Shown here: piece by piece, positions 14,648-17,743 of the stretch
How the letters are laid out: every line of letters starts with the position of its first letter
Position numbering within the stretch: the stretch's first letter is position 1
Source: Peptostreptococcus sp.
GTDB taxonomy: Bacteria > Bacillota > Clostridia > Peptostreptococcales > Peptostreptococcaceae
Length of the DNA stretch: 17,743 nucleotides
Reading direction: 5' to 3'
Assembly (NCBI GenBank): GCA_020025095.1
Contig: JAHHSS010000024.1
Span: 1 to 17,743, forward strand
Program-made: the position numbers and the translations under genes
Notes under the pieces: generated by a model
What the model saw: only the letters and a program-made list of their open reading frames with translations
What the model was told of the DNA's origin: nothing
The model's database searches: none

Positions 14648-15259
14648 CTAAAATTTCATACTTGTCTTCATTATATATTCCAATGATTTTTTAATAATTT
14701 CTTCTACCCCCATACCTGCTTGTTTAACAAATAAAACAGCCTCCTGAGCCTCTACCTTTGAATATCCCAATTGTATCAATGCTTCAACTGCTTCATCTTC
14801 ACCGTTTGATTTTTTAACTTGAGCTGGAGATACTATATCTGTATTATCTTCAAAAGAAACTTTCTTTATTTTGTCTTTTAATTCTAAAACTATCCTCTGA
14901 GCCGTCTTTTTTCCTACTCCAGGGGCTTTTGAAAGAGCCTCTATATCATTTGTGGCAATATATCTATTTAACTCCGAAGCTGTTGCAAAAGATAAAATAG
15001 ACATTCCAACCTTTGTACCTATTTTAGAAACTGATGTTAATAAATTAAACATTTCTTCTTCATCTTTTGAATAAAAACCACAAAGACTAATATCATCTTC
15101 TCTAACTATCATTTTAGTAAAAACTTTTTTTTCTTCACCAATCTGCATATGAGAGATTGTATTTGAAGATGTATTTAGTTTATATCCTATATTATTATTT
15201 TCCAAAATAATATAGTCTACTCCTATTTCAACGATTTTTCCCTTTATATATCCTATCAT
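14648..15259 (-). CDS. ruvA: Holliday junction DNA-binding protein RuvA
   Basis: RuvA tetramers hold the four-way junction in a square-planar form and recruit RuvB. The 203 residues contain the N-terminal OB-fold domain (1-62, starting MIGYIKGKIVEIG), two helix-hairpin-helix motifs (about 72-91, LLTSVSKIGTKVGMSIL; about 107-126, ALSKAPGVGKKTAQRIV), a flexible linker, and the C-terminal three-helix domain III (about 153-195, EDEAVEALIQLGYSKVEA) that contacts RuvB. The ATG at 15259 follows GAAAGGAT. A 124-nt AT-rich spacer separates it from ruvC; I could not settle on a promoter there. Confidence 0.98.
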   Translation of the reverse strand: MIGYIKGKIVEIGVDYIILENNNIGYKLNTSSNTISHMQIGEEKKVFTKMIVREDDISLCGFYSKDEEEMFNLLTSVSKIGTKVGMSILSFATASELNRYIATNDIEALSKAPGVGKKTAQRIVLELKDKIKKVSFEDNTDIVSPAQVKKSNGEDEAVEALIQLGYSKVEAQEAVLFVKQAGMGVEEIIKKSLEYIMKTSMKF

Positions 15260-15383
15260 TTTTTATCCTTTCAAATAAGCTATCTATATATTAGAATTGT
15301 CTAGTCGAAAATTTACTGTATTAATATTAGTAAAAAATATATAATATCTAATCATTTTAAAATATTTTTTGCAACTAAATTAT

Positions 15384-15884
15384 CTATTCACTAAATCTTC
15401 CTAATTCCTTGCCTACTCTGTTTGAATGGGCATGACATATAGCAACGGCAAGTGCATCTGCTACATCATCTGGTTTTGGCACTGAGTTTAAACCTAAAAA
15501 TGCAGTAACCATTTTTTGAACCTGCGTTTTATCCGCTCTCCCATATCCACAAACTCCTTGTTTTACTTGAAGAGGTGTATATGAATATACAGGACGTTTA
15601 TGATGAGCGCAGGAAAGAAGAATAACTCCTCTAGCTTGAGCAACTGTTATACCTGTCGTAACATTTTTATTAAAAAATAACTGTTCGATACCTACTTCAT
15701 CTATGTCATACATATGAAAAAGCTGATTCATTCCTTTATATATCAATTCAAGCCTTTCAACTACCCCCATTCCTGCTGGTGTTGTAATAGCGCCATAATC
15801 TATTGTTCTAAACTTGCTATTTTTATACTCCACTACTCCATATCCTATTATTGCAAGACCTGGATCAATTCCCAATATTATCAT
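15384..15884 (-). CDS. ruvC: Crossover junction endodeoxyribonuclease RuvC
   Basis: RuvC is the dimeric resolvase that cuts Holliday junctions symmetrically using an RNase H-like active site. The 166 residues are full length. All four catalytic acids are visible: D7 (GIDPGL), E67 (GIEQLFF), and D140 and D143 (KPDDVADALA). FNKNVTTGITVAQARGV (71-87) is the conserved junction-contacting segment. An in-frame stop lies four codons upstream, so the ATG at 15884 is the first possible one. Its ribosome binding site is weak (GTGAT only), implying modest translation. It is the first gene of the ruvC-ruvA-ruvB-queA-tgt block and diverges from the XRE-cupin regulator. No Gram-positive LexA box (GAAC-N4-GTTC) is visible in its upstream region. 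Confidence 0.98.
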   Translation of the reverse strand: MIILGIDPGLAIIGYGVVEYKNSKFRTIDYGAITTPAGMGVVERLELIYKGMNQLFHMYDIDEVGIEQLFFNKNVTTGITVAQARGVILLSCAHHKRPVYSYTPLQVKQGVCGYGRADKTQVQKMVTAFLGLNSVPKPDDVADALAVAICHAHSNRVGKELGRFSE

Positions 15885-15936
15885 TAAATCACACTAACTT
15901 TCTATATTTATTTAATTTCCTTTATTCCATCATTAT

Positions 15937-15965
15937 ATTTTATCATAGATGATATTTTTATACAA
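15937..15965 (-). promoter_or_regulatory. Promoter of ruvC, with a palindrome in the spacer
   Basis: On the minus strand TTGTAT (15960-15965) and an extended -10 TGATAAAAT (15937-15945) are spaced by 17 bases. Inside, the perfect inverted repeat TATCAT-AG-ATGATA (plus-strand 15941-15954) overlaps the spacer and -10, a place where a bound protein would block RNA polymerase. Confidence 0.6.
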
Positions 15966-15985
15966 ATCTTTCAAATTAATGAATT

Positions 15986-15999
15986 ACTTTAAATAAAGT
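15986..15999. promoter_or_regulatory. Inverted repeat between ruvC and the regulator
   Basis: ACTTTA and TAAAGT flank two bases, roughly 55 nt upstream of the regulator's -10 box. It is a possible operator, but short AT-only inverted repeats arise by chance in such DNA. Confidence 0.25.
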
Positions 16000-16039
16000 T
16001 ACTTTTTTCGTAATCCAACTATTTTTTTCACAATAATAA

Positions 16040-16048
16040 TGTTATAAT
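16040..16048 (+). promoter_or_regulatory. Extended -10 promoter of the XRE-cupin regulator
   Basis: TG-T-TATAAT is a perfect extended -10 element on the plus strand. No good -35 box is present at the right distance, as is common for extended -10 promoters. The start would be near 16055, about 36 nt before the ATG, with AGAAGGAGG in between. Confidence 0.7.
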
Positions 16049-16090
16049 ATAGTTGTATTTTCAATTAATCTCATAAGAAGGAGGATTTTT

Positions 16091-16660
16091 ATGAACGTTG
16101 AACAAATAGGAACTCGTTTAACTAATTACAGAAAAAACAATAGCATGACTATTAAAGAATTTTCTCAGCTATCTGGAGTTAGTACAGCTCTTTTAAGCCA
16201 ATTAGAACGTGGTATGGGAAATCCTAGCTTAAGTGTTTTAAATTCTATAGCTGAAACAATGAATTTATCTGTATCTTCTCTTTTTGAAGATGCTGTTAAA
16301 TTAGATAATCTTGTTAAAAGGGTTGCCGATCAACCTGTACTTTCAGATTCTACAAAGGATAATCTTGAATTTCAACTTTTAACTACAAAATCTAGTAAGA
16401 TAAGTGATGATTTACTTAGAATAATCATTAAAGCTCATACTGAAACTCCATATTATCCTTTTGGGAAGAATGAATGCGAAGAGATAATCTTAGTCGAAAA
16501 AGGAACTTTAAGCGTTCATAGTGATAGTGGAGATAATGTAACCTTAAAAAAGGGAGATACCATGAGATTAGTACCTAAATTAAGATATAAAATTAAGAAT
16601 ACATCTTCACATAATGCAATTATTTTATACATAGTTAATAATACGAAGGATATTTTATAA
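16091..16660 (+). CDS. XRE-family transcriptional regulator with C-terminal cupin domain
   Basis: This is a cytoplasmic DNA-binding regulator of the HTH-cupin type. The 189 residues hold an N-terminal XRE helix-turn-helix (about 7-62; MTIKEFSQLSGVSTALLSQLERG carries the recognition helix) and a C-terminal small-molecule-sensing cupin barrel (about 105-180; EIILVEKGTLSVH, LKKGDTMRLVP). The usual metal-binding histidines of cupins are not obvious, so ligand binding without metal is likely. Relatives control amino acid, polyamine or sugar-acid metabolism; the ligand here cannot be told. The start has AGAAGGAGG well placed. It is the only plus-strand gene of note, divergent from ruvC and convergent with the 3D-domain protein. 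It could control itself or ruvC through the palindromes in the shared 206-nt spacer. Confidence 0.92.
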   Translation: MNVEQIGTRLTNYRKNNSMTIKEFSQLSGVSTALLSQLERGMGNPSLSVLNSIAETMNLSVSSLFEDAVKLDNLVKRVADQPVLSDSTKDNLEFQLLTTKSSKISDDLLRIIIKAHTETPYYPFGKNECEEIILVEKGTLSVHSDSGDNVTLKKGDTMRLVPKLRYKIKNTSSHNAIILYIVNNTKDIL

Positions 16661-16734
16661 TTTAAATCTTTGCTATAAATAAATTTTAGAAAATTTTTTA
16701 TAATTATATAAATTTGTAAACAGGCTATTATATT

Positions 16735-16782
16735 ATAAATTATTAAAAAAAGAGGCAATTGCCTCTTTTTTTAATAATTTAT
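16735..16782. terminator. 48-bp perfect palindrome, two-way terminator between convergent genes
   Basis: Two 24-base arms are exact reverse complements with no central gap (centre between 16758 and 16759). The core GAGGC-AATT-GCCTC is flanked by A7 and T7, so either transcript folds a GC hairpin followed by Us. It lies 75 nt after the regulator stop and 40 nt after the stop of the 3D-domain gene, and serves both. Confidence 0.93.
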
Positions 16783-16821
16783 GATTATTTTGTCCATATC
16801 TATATTAAATAGTCATTATAA

Positions 16822-17487
16822 TTAATCTAACACTATTATCTCTAAATTTCTTCTTCCAAAATTATTCATATTTCTGGCAGATTTCATAAATATATCTATC
16901 ATAGTACCTCTTATAATTCCGCCTGTGTCATTAGCGATAAACACTTTATCAAAATAGGGTACATATACTCTCGAACCAAGAGGTATCACTCTAGGGTCAA
17001 CTGCTATTGTCCCCCATCTAGGTCTTTGTCCAGACGCAGTAGTTGTATCTCCAGTATAGGCACTAGCATTTGATATATACTTTTTACCTGTACCTAATGC
17101 TCTCCCACTCTTATCATAAAAGATATTTGGATTCTTCTTTTCATTAGAAGTTTTGATATTATTTTGATTGGCTTGGGCTTTTATCTCTTTATTTAAACTT
17201 CCATCTTCATTAAATAAATAAGTTTTATTTGAAATAGTCTGCTTTCCTTTTACCATATCACCATTACTATTGAAATAGTACCACATCCCATTCAATCTGT
17301 TCCATCCTTTTACCTTTTTTCCAGATGCATCTATATAATTATATGTATTTCCATTTTTCTTCCATCCCATTTCAGTTACTACTACTGAACTTTCTTCAGC
17401 CTCTGACTTTGTATTAAATGTTTCTGCGGACAAGAATATCGTTCCAGCCATTAAAACTGTCGCCGCTATAGCAAATATTTTTTTCAT
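16822..17487 (-). CDS. Secreted 3D-domain wall protein with choline-binding-like repeats
   Basis: This is an exported, wall-attached protein, probably acting on peptidoglycan. Of 221 residues, 1-21 are a signal peptide. About three cell-wall-binding type 1 repeats follow (41-60 GWKKNGNTYNYIDASGKKVK, 61-80 GWNRLNGMWYYF with SNGDMVK, 81-100), the aromatic repeats known from choline-binding proteins and clostridial toxins. After a linker comes the 3D domain (about 140-221), named for three aspartates: D164 (IAVDPRVIPLGS), D187 (ANDTGG) and D198 (MIDIFM). This double-psi barrel is shared with MltA and resuscitation-type lytic transglycosylases, so glycan cleavage is likely. The frame opens 11 codons earlier at 17520, but the ATG at 17487 has AAGGAG six bases upstream and begins a proper signal peptide. 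The repeats' ligand is unknown. Confidence 0.9.
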   Translation of the reverse strand: MKKIFAIAATVLMAGTIFLSAETFNTKSEAEESSVVVTEMGWKKNGNTYNYIDASGKKVKGWNRLNGMWYYFNSNGDMVKGKQTISNKTYLFNEDGSLNKEIKAQANQNNIKTSNEKKNPNIFYDKSGRALGTGKKYISNASAYTGDTTTASGQRPRWGTIAVDPRVIPLGSRVYVPYFDKVFIANDTGGIIRGTMIDIFMKSARNMNNFGRRNLEIIVLD

Positions 17488-17562
17488 ATTATTCTCCTTT
17501 TTTAATATATTATTTTTCATGAAATTTTTATTTCATATTTACCTATTTTCATCTCGAATAAG

Positions 17563-17575
17563 TTACAATTTGTAA
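17563..17575. promoter_or_regulatory. TTACAA-T-TTGTAA palindrome downstream of the start site
   Basis: A perfect 6+1+6 inverted repeat lies about 15-30 nt downstream of the predicted transcription start of the 3D-domain gene, a typical repressor position. A related TGTAA-N5-TTACA repeat lies at 17692-17706, and single TTACA copies lie at 17586-17590 and 17613-17617. Confidence 0.35.
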
Positions 17576-17597
17576 TTTTTGTTTTTTACACTTTCAT

Positions 17598-17626
17598 AGT
17601 CTAATATAAAAATTACAAAAATGCAA
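17598..17626 (-). promoter_or_regulatory. Candidate promoter of the 3D-domain protein gene
   Basis: On the minus strand TTGCAT (17621-17626) and TAGACT (17598-17603) are spaced by 17 bases. The start would be near 17591, leaving a leader of about 100 nt. The leader holds an ATGAAAT-TTTT-ATTTCAT hairpin at 17519-17536. Confidence 0.5.
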
Positions 17627-17743
17627 CCTTTTTTTGATGCTCTTTTTTTATATTTTTATTGAAAGTATTGATTTTACTAATTTTGATATCTTGTAAAAAA
17701 ATTACATTTTGTTACTTTTATTCATCTTTCAAAAGTATTTTTA

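Noticed and set aside
16516..16758. Minus-strand open frame of 80 codons opposite the end of the XRE-cupin gene
   Set aside because: It overlaps conserved coding sequence and ends inside it, starts within the palindromic terminator, and has no ribosome binding site.

Overview
The window is AT-rich (roughly 30% G+C by eye), with strong AGGAGG-type ribosome binding sites, a T-box leader, a SCIFF-type cysteine peptide, cell-wall-binding type 2 (CWB2) modules and choline-binding-like wall repeats. Together these point to a Gram-positive anaerobe of class Clostridia. The CWB2 modules beside the tgt/yajC cluster suggest Peptostreptococcaceae; the family is an inference, not proven here. No mobile element, CRISPR array, rRNA or tRNA gene is visible. 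Fourteen convincing genes are present, all on the minus strand except one regulator, plus a doubtful gene tail at the left edge.

Layout, read in the direction of minus-strand transcription (right to left): (1) 17.7-16.8 kb, a secreted 3D-domain wall protein with choline-binding-like repeats. (2) 16.66-16.09 kb, an XRE-cupin regulator on the plus strand, convergent with (1) across a 48-bp perfect palindrome that serves as a two-way terminator. (3) 15.9-10.8 kb, divergent from the regulator: ruvC, ruvA, ruvB, queA, tgt, yajC (Holliday junction processing, queuosine tRNA modification, Sec accessory), ending at a terminator. (4) 10.65-10.46 kb, a 47-residue SCIFF peptide gene (scfA) with its own promoter and terminator. 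(5) 10.4-7.2 kb, a two-gene unit: a secreted protein made only of three CWB2 modules, then an LTA-synthase-family phosphoglycerol transferase with an extra C-terminal beta-rich domain, ending at a strong terminator. (6) 7.0-4.05 kb, a potassium uptake pair (KtrB/TrkH-like and KtrA/TrkA-like) and a SpoU-family RNA methyltransferase. (7) 4.0-0.2 kb, pheS-pheT under a complete Phe T-box riboswitch (specifier UUC) with its own promoter, ending at a terminator.

Most of the window is conserved housekeeping. The unusual parts are in the middle. The SCIFF peptide stands without the radical SAM maturase (scfB) that normally follows it, and yajC is not followed by secDF. In their place sits a unit pairing a minimal wall-polymer-binding protein with a polymer synthase. 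I see no clearly new defence or mobile system. The best leads are this SCIFF/CWB2/LTAS junction and several perfect palindromes in promoter regions.
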